Shown piece by piece: positions 1 through 8,178 of a DNA stretch of 64,000 bases. Every line of letters begins with the position of its first letter. The stretch's first letter is position 1. Source of the DNA: UBA1672 sp051967755. GTDB taxonomy: Bacteria; Pseudomonadota; Alphaproteobacteria; Micavibrionales; Micavibrionaceae. The translations under genes were made by a program, and so were the position numbers. A model generated the notes under the pieces. It saw nothing but the letters and a program-made list of their open reading frames with translations. It did no database searches and was not told where the DNA came from. The stretch lies in the NCBI GenBank assembly GCA_051967755.1, contig JBQDYD010000004.1, forward strand, positions 186,001-250,000, read 5' to 3'.

Positions 1-34
1 CAGGAGTTACCCGTACAAAGCACAAGAACATTTT

Positions 35-772
35 TCATTTCTCTGTTCCTGACTTTGCAAGTTGCGCTGTGTTTTTGGCAAGCGCATCACATCTTTCGGA
101 ATAACGATCAACCAAGCTTTCTGAATGCGGGCGTAATAAAAGGGTAAAGCGCATAAGCTCCTCCATCACATCAACAATACGCGCGTAATAACCGGAAGGC
201 AGCATGCGACCCGCATCATCAAATTCCTGATATGCCTTGGCTACGCTCGATTGATTGGGGATTGTAAACATACGCATCCATCGCCCTAAAACGCGTAAAT
301 TGTTCACCGTATTAAAAGATTGAGAACCGCCACTGACTTGCATAACCGCAAGTGTACGTCCCTGCGTTGGGCGTACGCCGCCAATACTAAGCGGTAGGTG
401 ATCGATTTGCGCCTTCATTATACCTGTAATATTGCCGTGTAGCTCAGGGCTGCACCAAACTTGCCCCTCCGACCATATAGACAGATCACGCAGTTCCGTT
501 ATTGCAGGATGATCGTCGCCATCAACTTGACCAGGCAGGGGTAAATCTTTCGGATCAAAAATACGCACCTCGGCACCCAAATAGGTTAATATGCGCGCTG
601 CTTCTTCCACAGCCAGGCGGGAATACGACCTTTCGCGAAGGGAGCCATAAAGCATCAGAATCCTCGGCTTATGCTCACCTGCGGGGACTATGTCGCCTTT
701 CAGTAACTCTTTGTTTAACGCGGGTAAATTGTCCACATCATGTAGCGGACGTATATATTGAAAATCAGACAT
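35..772 (-). CDS. arsH: ArsH-type NADPH-dependent FMN reductase
   Basis: A 245-residue flavodoxin-fold protein. The phosphate-binding loop of the ArsH family, GSLRERSYSR, lies at about residues 43-52, and the WCSPELHG / GIMKAQIDHLP stretch at about 106-127 is typical of ArsH. Known ArsH enzymes bind FMN, use NADPH and in several bacteria oxidise trivalent organoarsenicals. The gene lies two bases downstream of an arsR gene on the same strand, so both probably form one As(III)-inducible operon. No arsB, acr3 or arsC is visible, but the left edge of the window is only 34 bases away and the operon may continue. Family assignment is firm; arsenic specificity is inferred from family and neighbour. 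Confidence 0.9.
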   Translation of the reverse strand: MSDFQYIRPLHDVDNLPALNKELLKGDIVPAGEHKPRILMLYGSLRERSYSRLAVEEAARILTYLGAEVRIFDPKDLPLPGQVDGDDHPAITELRDLSIWSEGQVWCSPELHGNITGIMKAQIDHLPLSIGGVRPTQGRTLAVMQVSGGSQSFNTVNNLRVLGRWMRMFTIPNQSSVAKAYQEFDDAGRMLPSGYYARIVDVMEELMRFTLLLRPHSESLVDRYSERCDALAKNTAQLAKSGTEK

Positions 773-774
773 TA

Positions 775-1137
775 TTATTCTTTCTCTTTACAGAAATTTG
801 CAAGCTCGATTATTGAGCAACCTTTTTTCTTGTCTTCACGGATGTTGGCAAACTCAACGCTGCAGCAATCTTTCACCATAAAGCCGATCAAATCACGCAT
901 GATATCAAAGTTCGCAGAGTAAATAACCGAGCGCCCATCCTTACGCGATGAAATAAGCCCTGCATTGGACAGGTGGTTTAGATGAAATGACATTGTGTTA
1001 TGCGGTGTGCCCAGATTTTCACTGATTGCACCTGCAGGCATGCCTTCAGTGCCGGCCTGTACCAACAAACGAAATGCGCTCAGGCGCGTTTCCTGAGACA
1101 GTGCATCAAACATAATAATTGCTTCTTGTATATCCAT
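775..1137 (-). CDS. arsR: ArsR/SmtB-family metalloregulator
   Basis: A 120-residue winged-helix repressor. The DNA-recognition helix lies around residues 45-60 and the wing around 65-75 (RKDGRSVIYS). A Cys-Cys pair at residues 91-92 followed by Cys107 resembles the Cys95/Cys96/Cys102 As(III) site described for Acidithiobacillus-type ArsR, rather than the classic CVC site in the recognition helix. It is the first gene of a minus-strand operon with arsH. A dyad containing TATGTCC lies against its start codon and is a likely autoregulatory operator. It could sense Sb(III) or another thiophilic metal instead. Confidence 0.87.
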   Translation of the reverse strand: MDIQEAIIMFDALSQETRLSAFRLLVQAGTEGMPAGAISENLGTPHNTMSFHLNHLSNAGLISSRKDGRSVIYSANFDIMRDLIGFMVKDCCSVEFANIREDKKKGCSIIELANFCKEKE

Positions 1138-1158
1138 ATGTCCTAATTAATGGACATA
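1137..1158. promoter_or_regulatory. putative ArsR operator
   Basis: TATGTCC and GGACATA form seven-base inverted arms separated by eight bases, touching the arsR start codon. A further TTATGGACATA half-site lies about 20 bases upstream. The position suits autorepression; no consensus was computed. Confidence 0.4.
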
Positions 1159-1218
1159 ATTTAACATGTCAATCATTATGGACATATTATCCTGTTTTGT
1201 AGTGCGGCCCGCCCACAA

Positions 1219-1260
1219 GCAAGTTGCGTATTGTAATGTAATGCCCTCGAAAGGGAGGAC
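1219..1260 (+). repeat. R repeat, copy 1 (partial)
   Basis: GCAAG-TTGCGTATTGTAATG then CGAAAGGGAG resembles the first 40 bases of the repeat copy at 11823 in the same orientation, with several mismatches. It abuts the recombinase remnant at about 1258, so the repeat sits where that remnant was truncated. Confidence 0.5.
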
Positions 1261-1453
1261 GCTGCTTCGAAGGGCTTTTGCGGACAAGATTACCTATGAC
1301 AGAAATCACGGTTTTAGAACCGCCGCTTTCTCGCAGCCATTCTCGCTTCTAGAGGAGTTGACGGGGGTAAATGGTGAAATGGTGGAGGTATCAGGTGACA
1401 CCTCGAACCGCTTATTTGAAGTTTTAGCACTTTGGGAAAAGCTATTCAGATAA
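1255..1453 (+). pseudogene. serine recombinase remnant, C-terminal end only
   Basis: Bases 1261-1351 match the full recombinase at 13622-13712 with about five differences in 91, encoding the same ADKITYDRNHGFRTAAFSQPF segment in frame. The frame then continues through EMVEV into a tail ending LFEVLALWEKLFR and a stop at 1451-1453. The tail is absent from the full-length recombinase in this window but is repeated at 8192-8254. The catalytic and DNA-binding parts are missing, and an R-repeat copy lies at the break. An open frame from 1166 covers it, but the first 30 codons do not resemble the recombinase. I read it as the 3' end of an eroded third element fused to the left end of the next one. 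Confidence 0.75.
1379..1385 (+). other. recombinase attachment-site core, copy A
   Basis: ATGGTGG in the recombinase reading frame (codons Met-Val plus one base). The same seven bases in the same frame are found at 8189 and 13740. The right arm (GAGGTATCA onward) matches copy B. Core limits are inferred from where the copies diverge. Confidence 0.6.
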
Positions 1454-1530
1454 AAGTTTTTGTGTCACAAAAAACACACTCCGCATAAAAATTTAGCAGA
1501 TAATTTTTTCTTCAGGTTGGCTTCAGCTTC
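1454..1530 (+). promoter_or_regulatory. conserved element leader with tandem CTTCAG operator, copy 1
   Basis: Starts at the recombinase-tail stop. It contains the dyad TTTTTGTG-T-CACAAAAA (1457-1473), an AT-rich stretch and then CTTCAG-GTTGG-CTTCAG (1510-1526). This direct repeat has an 11-base period, the geometry of PmrA/QseB/OmpR-family boxes. A near-identical leader lies at 8255-8328 before the second cargo operon. The first downstream gene starts about 30 bases later, so the box probably acts as an activator site overlapping a -35 region. The response regulator gene in this same operon (5781) is the obvious candidate ligand. Confidence 0.6.
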
Positions 1531-1558
1531 GTCCCGCATCCTTGATTCAAGGAAATGA

Positions 1559-2272
1559 ATGAAGGGTTTCAAGATGAAGCTGTCATACCAAGAAAATAAC
1601 ATTAATACGGCGAACCTGTACCTTAGTGCGGCGCGTGTTTCTCGCATCAGCCCTCTAACTCCGTCAGTTGTCAGTATTACAAATCTGTTTACGCCGGAAC
1701 GTCAGCGCGTCGAAGCATTTATTCAAGATATTTATAAAAACAGTTATGAAGCAGAGATCCTGGTTGATTACCCAATTTTGATGAGTGTACGCAATGATGA
1801 GAATGATATTCTTGCCGCCGTCGGATTTCGTTATGCAGGCCATGAGCCATTATTCCTTGAGCAATATACAAAAAAGCCGATTGAAAATTGCCTGGAAACG
1901 AAAAGAAATAAGATTGTTGAAATCGGTAATCTCGCTTCTGCAGGACAAGGGGCTTCGATCTTTTTGTTTGCTGCTTTGGCATCCTATCTGAATTATCAAA
2001 AGATTGAATTCGCAGCGATAACAGGCACAGATTTCCTACACCGCTATTTCAAACGCATCGGGCTAAACCCGCAAAAAATCTGTGATGCTGATATATCCTC
2101 CATCAATCAGTCAGGCCAGTCATGGGGAAGTTATTACGACACGCAGCCGCGCGTTCTAGCGGGTTCTGTGCCACACGGCATTAAAAAATTACATCGCGCA
2201 TTAGGGGCAGAATTTGAATCAAATATACCGCCCTTGTATTCACGCCTCCATCATAAAGGGGAAAACGTATGA
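1559..2272 (+). CDS. thermostable hemolysin-family protein
   Basis: 237 residues resembling the thermostable hemolysin family (T_hemolysin, delta-VPH-like). It has the FTPERQRVEAFI entry, a Y..SYEAEI..DYPI segment, then AAVGFRYAGHEPLFLEQYT and a VEIGNLA stretch. The family is related to GNAT and autoinducer-synthase folds, so an acyltransferase role is as plausible as haemolysis. ATG 1574 is an alternative start with its own AAGGG seven bases upstream. The stop overlaps the ATG of the ligase gene (ATGA), so the two are translationally coupled. First gene of a cargo operon with ligase, diiron oxygenase and SDR, which together look like a small lipid-modifying pathway. Confidence 0.75.
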   Translation: MKGFKMKLSYQENNINTANLYLSAARVSRISPLTPSVVSITNLFTPERQRVEAFIQDIYKNSYEAEILVDYPILMSVRNDENDILAAVGFRYAGHEPLFLEQYTKKPIENCLETKRNKIVEIGNLASAGQGASIFLFAALASYLNYQKIEFAAITGTDFLHRYFKRIGLNPQKICDADISSINQSGQSWGSYYDTQPRVLAGSVPHGIKKLHRALGAEFESNIPPLYSRLHHKGENV

Positions 2273-3648
2273 GCCTGATTATTGACGCAATACGTAATAA
2301 CCCTGCAGATAGCATCGCATTGGTCGGAGACAATCACAGCCTGACTTATGGTGAGCTCAGTGAAAAAATAAACGCATATGCGGATGCTTTGTTCGATGTT
2401 CAAACACTGGGTATAGCGCTTGATAACGGCATTGAATGGGTTTTATGGGATCTGGCAGCGGTTCATGCCAATGTGCCGTCAATTCCGATCCCACCATTTT
2501 TCACACAAGAACAGGTTTTTCATAGCCTCCAAGCTTCCGGAGCTTCGCATCTTCTCACATCTGAAGGGATGCGAAGCCTCGGTGGTGGAGCAAAATCTGT
2601 TTTGCCCCACGGAACAGCAAAAGTGACATTCACATCAGGCACAACAGGAACACCGAAGGGTGTATGCCTGTCCCAAAACGGGATGGAAAATGTTGCGCAT
2701 TCTTTGACGGAAATTCTCGATAATGAGTATGCGCAAAAGCATCTCTCTATATTGCCAATGGCGGTGTTGTTGGAAAATATTGCTGGCGTCTATGCTACGC
2801 TTTTGGCTGGCGGGACGGTATATATCCCATCACTAAAAACAATAGGGTTTTCAAATCCGTTCCAACCTGATTTTCAAACCTTGGCATATTACATGAAAAC
2901 GTATGAGATCACCTCAGCCATTTTGGTGCCTGAGTTATTGCGTGGATTGATGGCTGCGCGTGTTGAACTTCCTGATTTAAAATTTCTGGCCGTCGGTGGA
3001 TCCAAGTCTTCCCCCACACTCATTTCATCGGCGCGCCAGTGTGGTTTTCCAGTTTATGAAGGATATGGCCTGAGCGAATGTGCATCTGTTGTATCATTAA
3101 ACACGCCTGAAAACGATAAAATCGGCAGTGTTGGTAAAGTGTTGCCGCATATCGAACTGACAGAATGTGACGGTGAGATCACTATCAAAAACCCAGCTTT
3201 TTTAGGGTATCTAGGTCAAGAGCATGATGGCGAATTCTCAACAGGCGATCTTGGGCATCTGGATGCAGACGGGTATTTAACAATAGACGGGCGTAAAAAG
3301 AATGTTTTGATTACATCTTACGGGCGCAATATCTCCCCCGAATGGGTCGAAAGCCAACTATTACTGTGCCCTGAAATTGCGCAAGCTATTGTTTACGGTG
3401 ACGCAGAGCCATTTTTAAGCGCGCTTATCGTACCAATGTCACACGACACGGACTTAGCATCCGCAATAGACAGAACAAACGCCACGTTACCCGAATACGC
3501 CCATATCAAGAATTTTTCACCCGTAGCCCCGTTCACGGTTGCGGATGGAACACTCACCGGAACAGGACGCCCAAAAAGGGAAATCATCCTGTCCAAATAC
3601 CAAACTCAAAAGGAGAATGAAAATGAACTTTTACGATCGACTTGTTAA
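2269..3648 (+). CDS. AMP-dependent acyl/aryl ligase (ANL superfamily)
   Basis: 459 residues, shorter than the usual 500-550. The adenylate-binding P-loop TFTSGTTGTPKG lies at about 120-131. YEGYGLSECASV (A5) is about two-thirds along, and STGDLGHLDADGYL with GRKKNVLITSYGRNISP form the A7/A8 hinge. The C-terminal GTGRPKR carries the expected catalytic lysine region. It should adenylate a carboxylic acid, probably a fatty acid, and load CoA or a carrier; the substrate cannot be told from sequence. It begins on the hemolysin stop codon and overlaps the diiron-enzyme start by 26 bases. Confidence 0.85.
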   Translation: MSLIIDAIRNNPADSIALVGDNHSLTYGELSEKINAYADALFDVQTLGIALDNGIEWVLWDLAAVHANVPSIPIPPFFTQEQVFHSLQASGASHLLTSEGMRSLGGGAKSVLPHGTAKVTFTSGTTGTPKGVCLSQNGMENVAHSLTEILDNEYAQKHLSILPMAVLLENIAGVYATLLAGGTVYIPSLKTIGFSNPFQPDFQTLAYYMKTYEITSAILVPELLRGLMAARVELPDLKFLAVGGSKSSPTLISSARQCGFPVYEGYGLSECASVVSLNTPENDKIGSVGKVLPHIELTECDGEITIKNPAFLGYLGQEHDGEFSTGDLGHLDADGYLTIDGRKKNVLITSYGRNISPEWVESQLLLCPEIAQAIVYGDAEPFLSALIVPMSHDTDLASAIDRTNATLPEYAHIKNFSPVAPFTVADGTLTGTGRPKREIILSKYQTQKENENELLRSTC

Positions 3649-4294
3649 AGAAACCGAAGCGCAAAGACAAGAGCTGTACACTGTGCCGCAACTGGTTGAC
3701 GGTCTGAATGGTGATATATCGCGCGAGACTTATATTGCCTATCTGACAGAAGCATACCACCATGTTTCACACACTGTACCGTTCCTGATGAGCATGGGCG
3801 CACGCTTACCCCAAAATAAGAAATCTCTGCATAAAGCTATCATTGAATATCAGGAAGAAGAAGTCGGCCATGAGGAGTGGATTTTGAACGATATTGCGGC
3901 TTGCGGTGCAGATAAAGAAGCCGCACGCGCATCTACGCCTAATCTTGAGACGCAGTTATTGATTGCCTATAATTATGATTACATCAATCGGAAAAATCCG
4001 GTTGGCTTTTTCGGTATGGTCTTCATGCTGGAAAGCACCTCTACGCAAATAGCCAATAAAGGAGCAGATGCGGTGAAGGATAAGCTGGGCTTGCCTAAAA
4101 ACGCGTTCAGCTATCTTTATTCACACGGTGAACTTGATATCAGCCATATGAAGTTCTTTGAGGAAACGGTCAATCAAATTACCGATCCCGCCGATCAAGC
4201 GGCAATTATAGAAGTCGCGCAAAATACATTCCGTTTATTTGCGAATGTGATGCGCGCGATCCCTCATGAATATGAGGTTAAACATGCCGCTTAA
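3623..4294 (+). CDS. heme-oxygenase-like diiron oxidase (TenA/UndA-type fold)
   Basis: 223 residues from ATG 3623, chosen because AGGAGA lies seven bases upstream; ATG 3617 is nearly on the ribosome site. The metal ligands of heme-oxygenase-like diiron oxidases can be followed: E80-x-x-H83, E137 (in MLEST), then H168-xxx-D172-xx-H175. This is the E/H, E, H/D/H pattern of UndA, which makes 1-undecene from lauric acid. The classic TenA thiaminase cysteine pattern is not evident. Flanked by an acyl ligase and an SDR, it probably oxidises a fatty or amino acid derivative. Specific chemistry is inference. Confidence 0.75.
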   Translation: MNFYDRLVKETEAQRQELYTVPQLVDGLNGDISRETYIAYLTEAYHHVSHTVPFLMSMGARLPQNKKSLHKAIIEYQEEEVGHEEWILNDIAACGADKEAARASTPNLETQLLIAYNYDYINRKNPVGFFGMVFMLESTSTQIANKGADAVKDKLGLPKNAFSYLYSHGELDISHMKFFEETVNQITDPADQAAIIEVAQNTFRLFANVMRAIPHEYEVKHAA

Positions 4295-5069
4295 TGGAAA
4301 AACAGTCTTTATCACAGGAGGGACGGGCGGCATTGGTCGCCCCCTCGTGGATATGTTGAAACGTGCGGGCGCATCCGTCGAAATTTATGACCGATCAAAA
4401 GACGGAGATTTATTTGAAAATCTTGATCGCACATGTGAGCGTTTGAAGCAAAACAGCCCTGATATTCTTATCAATATGGCAGGCTTTAATGGCTTTAATT
4501 ATTGCGAAGATCATGATTACGAGGCCTTGATTAATTTAAACATGCTAACCCCAATGCGTTTGACTCAGGCGGTATTGCCCGAAATGCGCAGACGTAACAG
4601 CGGGCAGATTGTCAATATTGGCTCTATGACCGCCCTTATTCCTTTGCCACATGTCAGCGGATATGTTGCGGCAAAAGCAGGATTAAAAGGGTTTAATGAT
4701 GCGCTTCGCCGAGAGTTAAGCGGGACGGACATATCGGTAACGCATGTTGTTCCACGCGCTGTTAAGACGGCTATGAATTCGGGCGCGCGCGCAGAAATTA
4801 ACAAGCGCACAAATGTTCATCATGACGATCCTGAAAAGGTTGCGGCGATCATCATGAGAGCCATCTTAAGCAAAAAGGCCGAGCGCCGTATCGGTTGGCC
4901 TGAACGGTTCTTTGCGTTCTTAAATGCAAACTTTCCATTCATTATCGATCAAGGTCTGCAGAAGAACTGCAAAATCGGCGAACAAATACTTGCGGAATAC
5001 GCAACACAAACAAAACCTCATGAGGAGATGAAAAATGAAAACATCATACAAATCAAAACTACTGCTTAG
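4284..5069 (+). CDS. short-chain dehydrogenase/reductase
   Basis: 261 residues from ATG 4284, preceded by GAGG; an upstream in-frame ATG at 4266 lies inside the previous gene. Classical SDR: nucleotide-binding TGGTGGIG at residues 11-18, NMAG at 64-67, catalytic Ser114, Tyr127 and Lys131 (YVAAK). Asp36 after the second strand region suggests an NAD(H) preference. It overlaps the diiron-enzyme stop by 11 bases, which implies coupled translation. It probably reduces or oxidises the product of the preceding steps. The C-terminal 50 residues (NANFPFIIDQGL) may form a membrane-associated helix. Confidence 0.87.
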   Translation: MPLNGKTVFITGGTGGIGRPLVDMLKRAGASVEIYDRSKDGDLFENLDRTCERLKQNSPDILINMAGFNGFNYCEDHDYEALINLNMLTPMRLTQAVLPEMRRRNSGQIVNIGSMTALIPLPHVSGYVAAKAGLKGFNDALRRELSGTDISVTHVVPRAVKTAMNSGARAEINKRTNVHHDDPEKVAAIIMRAILSKKAERRIGWPERFFAFLNANFPFIIDQGLQKNCKIGEQILAEYATQTKPHEEMKNENIIQIKTTA

Positions 5070-5736
5070 CACTGCTTTACTGGCAATGTCTTGTCCTGCA
5101 ATTGCGAGTGAACAAGTCGCCACGGTACAAGATGCGTCTGTACAGGCCGAAGAAGTGGTAGTCCTGAGCCCGATGGAACAGGATATCTCTGTATTACAAA
5201 CAGAATGGGCGCGAATTAAATATGAGTTATCTGATAAAGAGCGTCAGCTTAATGCAATACATTCCTTAGAAGAAAAAGCGGCAAAAATAACCGCAAAATA
5301 CGCTGGCAACGCCGAACCTAAAATATGGGAAGGCATTATTATTTCAACAGATGCGGGGATATCAGGCGGATTGTCTGCGCTTGGCAAAGTTAAAACCGCC
5401 AAGAAATTATTTGAGTCGGCGCTGAAAATTAATCCGAAAGCATTAGATGGTTCAGCATACACATCTTTAGGGTCATTATATTATCAAGTTCCCAGTTGGC
5501 CGATTGGGTTTGGTGATGATGAAAAGGCTGAAGAGTATTTAAAAAAAGCACTGAAGATGAATCCTAATGGTATTGATCCAAATTACTTTTATGGTGATTT
5601 CTTAGCGCAGGACGGCCGTGAAAAAGAAGCGCGTGTGTATTTAGAGCGCGCCTTACAAGCCGCTGATCGCCCAAGCAGACCGTTAGCCGATGCAGGGCGC
5701 AGACAAGAGATTAAGGCAGCCCTTGCGAAGCTGTGA
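5035..5736 (+). CDS. secreted tetratricopeptide-repeat protein
   Basis: 233 residues with a signal peptide (KSKLLLSTALLAMSCPAIAS, cleavage near residue 25). A central charged helix follows, then TPR-like repeats: KLFESALKINPKA, EEYLKKALKMNPNG and RVYLERALQA. A GAGGAG site precedes ATG 5035, which lies 35 bases inside the SDR gene. Periplasmic location is expected. It may scaffold or sense envelope components of the cluster; no catalytic motif is seen. Confidence 0.75.
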   Translation: MKTSYKSKLLLSTALLAMSCPAIASEQVATVQDASVQAEEVVVLSPMEQDISVLQTEWARIKYELSDKERQLNAIHSLEEKAAKITAKYAGNAEPKIWEGIIISTDAGISGGLSALGKVKTAKKLFESALKINPKALDGSAYTSLGSLYYQVPSWPIGFGDDEKAEEYLKKALKMNPNGIDPNYFYGDFLAQDGREKEARVYLERALQAADRPSRPLADAGRRQEIKAALAKL

Positions 5737-5780
5737 TAAAACTGTGAAACTCATCTGGCTGAAATTTAAACGGGTGACAA

Positions 5781-6437
5781 ATGCGCATTTTATTGGTCGA
5801 AGATGATGCCATGCTCGGCAAGGCCACGGCGGAAGGGCTAAAAATGTCTTTTGCCGTGGATTGGTGTGAGAGCGCGGAAGACGCGCAGGAGGCCATCGCC
5901 ACGACCTCCTATGATGCAATAGTGCTGGACATAAACCTTCCGGGGCAATCGGGGATAGAATTCTTAAAACAGAGACGAAGCGCTAACGATGATTGTCCTG
6001 TTCTTTTTCTCACTGCACGTGATGCCGTGGCACAACGTATCGAAGGGCTTAACACGGGCGCAGATGATTATTTGACAAAGCCCTTTGACCTTGATGAACT
6101 GACCGCACGGATATCTGCATTGATCAGGCGCTCTCAAGGTCGTTCGTCGCCAGATATTCATGTTGCGGACATTGTCTATACCCCCACCGCGCGGCACGTC
6201 ACAAAGCAAAATAAAACGATCAATTTATCAGGACGTGAGTTGGCTGTATTGGAAATACTCATGACCAATATCAATCATGTTATTAGTAAATCCCGTATAG
6301 AAGAGCATATATATGATTGGGACAACAGCGAGATTGAAAGCAACACCATAGAGGTACATATTTCCGCGCTACGTCGAAAGCTTGGTAAAGACCTTATTAA
6401 AACCGTTCGTGGTGTGGGGTATATGATAGAAAAATGA
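5781..6437 (+). CDS. OmpR-family response regulator (QseB/PmrA-like)
   Basis: 218 residues. The receiver domain has acidic pocket VEDD (residues 6-9), phosphoacceptor Asp50 (VLDINLPG) and the conserved KPFD lysine. The C-terminal winged helix ends NTIEVHISALRRKLG ... TVRGVGYMIE, typical of the QseB/PmrA/BasR branch. It overlaps the histidine kinase start by four bases. PmrA-type regulators bind direct repeats spaced 11 bases start to start, and exactly such a repeat precedes both cargo operons here (1510 and 8312). I infer autoactivation plus control of the lipid-A operon. Confidence 0.92.
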   Translation: MRILLVEDDAMLGKATAEGLKMSFAVDWCESAEDAQEAIATTSYDAIVLDINLPGQSGIEFLKQRRSANDDCPVLFLTARDAVAQRIEGLNTGADDYLTKPFDLDELTARISALIRRSQGRSSPDIHVADIVYTPTARHVTKQNKTINLSGRELAVLEILMTNINHVISKSRIEEHIYDWDNSEIESNTIEVHISALRRKLGKDLIKTVRGVGYMIEK

Positions 6438-7786
6438 AGAAGAATTACTCCATTCGAAAACGCCTGCTTTTATACATCAGCATATCAGTTCTTATTCTCT
6501 CCCTGATTATCGGGGTACTATCGCTCATCAGCGCGTATGATGAAATCGAAGAAGTTTATGACGCTCAGCTTGCTCATTCCGCGAAAATTCTATTAATGCT
6601 GACTGAACATGAAGTCGGTGAACATGAAAAATATGAAATTGAACTTGGAACTGAGCGAGCGGATCTTATCCATCGATATGAAAACAAGCTGACATTCAGG
6701 ATTTGGAAAGAAGATCACGCAGTCGCACAATCTCATCTTGCTGAAAGCTTTGGTGAGTTTACAGCGCCGCCAGGATTTTCTTCACAAAAATTTGCAGGCG
6801 AAGAATGGCGCTTCTTTGTTTTCATAGATCCGACAACAAACATCACTATCGAAGTTGCAGAAAAATTGGAAATACGACGCGAGCTAATTTTTAAAATTTT
6901 TGCGAGCTTTTGGGTACCACTTCTGCTATTTGTGCCTATCTTATTTGCTTGCGTATGGCTCGTCGTATCCATTGCTCTGCGTCCTATTTTACAATTATCC
7001 AAAACAATTAATAAACGCGAAGAAAATGACCTGACGCCAATCGACAGCCAAACCCTACCACTGGAAATTCATCCCCTCATAGCCGCGATGAATAATATCC
7101 TGGAGCGTATTAAAGGCAGTTTCATGCGCGAGCAGCAATTCACGGATAACGCCGCGCATGAGCTTCGAACACCGCTCGCCGCGATGAAAACACAAACGCA
7201 AGTCCTCTTAAAAAAAGCGGCGCATGTCCCTGAATGCCATGAGGGGTTAGAAAATCTGCATCAATCAATCGACCGCGCTACGCATTTGGTTGAACAACTC
7301 TTGTCGTTTGCACGGCTGCAATCTGGTGAACTGACAAAGGCTGAATTTGATTTCAGTGCATTATGCCACACCGTGATCAAAGACCTACAGCCCCTTGCTG
7401 AGAAACGCCACGTTATCTTACATGCATCTGTTGAGGACGGAATATTCATTAACGGAAACCAACATGCACTAGAGGTCATGGTTAAAAACTTACTCGATAA
7501 TGCGATTAAATTTTCACCTGAACAAGAAACTGTGACAATCAGACTGTCTAAGAATGTTGAGAAATTAGCCTTATGCGTTTCTGATCACGGTAAGGGCATA
7601 GCTGACCAGCACAAAGAAAAAGTGCTGGAGCGGTTTTTCCGCGTTCATAAAAATGACAGGCAAGGCAGTGGTCTTGGCTTGGCAATGGTGCAGTGGGTTG
7701 CGGATGTTCACGATGCTGTGCTTATTCTTTCTGATAATGAGCCCTCAGGTTTACGCGTAATGATAGAAATGGATATAAAAGCATGA
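6434..7786 (+). CDS. sensor histidine kinase (QseC/PmrB-like)
   Basis: 450 residues. TM1 at about 12-34, a periplasmic sensor of about 120 residues, TM2 at about 157-181, HAMP-like linker, then H-box DNAAHELRTPLAAMK with phospho-His242. The ATP-binding N box is NLLDNAIKFSP, followed by DHGKGI and GSGLGLAMV. The sensor loop is rich in acidic residues (EHEVGEHEKYEIE), as expected for metal or cationic-peptide sensing, but the ligand is unknown. It shares four bases with the regulator upstream and four with the DUF423 gene downstream. Confidence 0.92.
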   Translation: MKKNYSIRKRLLLYISISVLILSLIIGVLSLISAYDEIEEVYDAQLAHSAKILLMLTEHEVGEHEKYEIELGTERADLIHRYENKLTFRIWKEDHAVAQSHLAESFGEFTAPPGFSSQKFAGEEWRFFVFIDPTTNITIEVAEKLEIRRELIFKIFASFWVPLLLFVPILFACVWLVVSIALRPILQLSKTINKREENDLTPIDSQTLPLEIHPLIAAMNNILERIKGSFMREQQFTDNAAHELRTPLAAMKTQTQVLLKKAAHVPECHEGLENLHQSIDRATHLVEQLLSFARLQSGELTKAEFDFSALCHTVIKDLQPLAEKRHVILHASVEDGIFINGNQHALEVMVKNLLDNAIKFSPEQETVTIRLSKNVEKLALCVSDHGKGIADQHKEKVLERFFRVHKNDRQGSGLGLAMVQWVADVHDAVLILSDNEPSGLRVMIEMDIKA

Positions 7787-8142
7787 GATGGATTTTAATT
7801 GCTGCTGCTCTGCTTGGTGCAAGTTCAGTTATATTGGGTGCTGCTTTAAAACACGCGATGGTGACATCCGAATTCGATACACTTCAAACGGCTTTACGTT
7901 ATCACCAAATTCATAGTGTTGTCCTTTTGTCGCTGGGGCTTTATGCACTCAACCAAACGCCACAACGTTCTGTCATTATATCCGCCTGTTTGTTTGTAGT
8001 TGGTATTCTAATCTTCAGCGGTAGCCTGTATCTCATAGTGCTATACGACGTGCCACAGCTTGGAAAATTAACACCCCTCGGTGGTATAGCCCTTATTTTG
8101 GGTTGGTTGAGTTTGATTTTTGTTAAACCGAAAAAAGCATAA
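7783..8142 (+). CDS. DUF423-family small membrane protein
   Basis: 119 residues, with four predicted membrane helices and the family features GAFGAHG-like LGAALKHAM near the N terminus and LTPLGGIALILGWL near the C terminus. The family (YgdD-like) has no established role. It starts on the histidine-kinase stop (ATGA), so it is the last gene of the cargo operon. The element junction begins a few bases after its stop. Confidence 0.8.
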   Translation: MRWILIAAALLGASSVILGAALKHAMVTSEFDTLQTALRYHQIHSVVLLSLGLYALNQTPQRSVIISACLFVVGILIFSGSLYLIVLYDVPQLGKLTPLGGIALILGWLSLIFVKPKKA

Positions 8143-8143
8143 G

Positions 8144-8178
8144 TCAGGCCATACAGCGAGAGAGATGCAACGGGAGAG
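8144..8178 (-). repeat. R repeat, copy 2 (partial, inverted)
   Basis: CAGGCC ... GAGATGCAACGGGAGAG matches the copy at 11316-11340 in the same orientation, i.e. inverted relative to 11823. It merges into the recombinase-like ACGGGAGAGGAATAATGAG, so the boundary is blurred by shared bases. Confidence 0.45.

Noticed and set aside
502..816. Plus-strand frame antisense to arsH
   Set aside because: No ribosome site or family; shadow of a clear ArsH gene.
1166..1254. N-terminal 30 codons of the 1166-1453 frame as a gene start
   Set aside because: They cross the R repeat and do not resemble the recombinase; only the later part is homologous.
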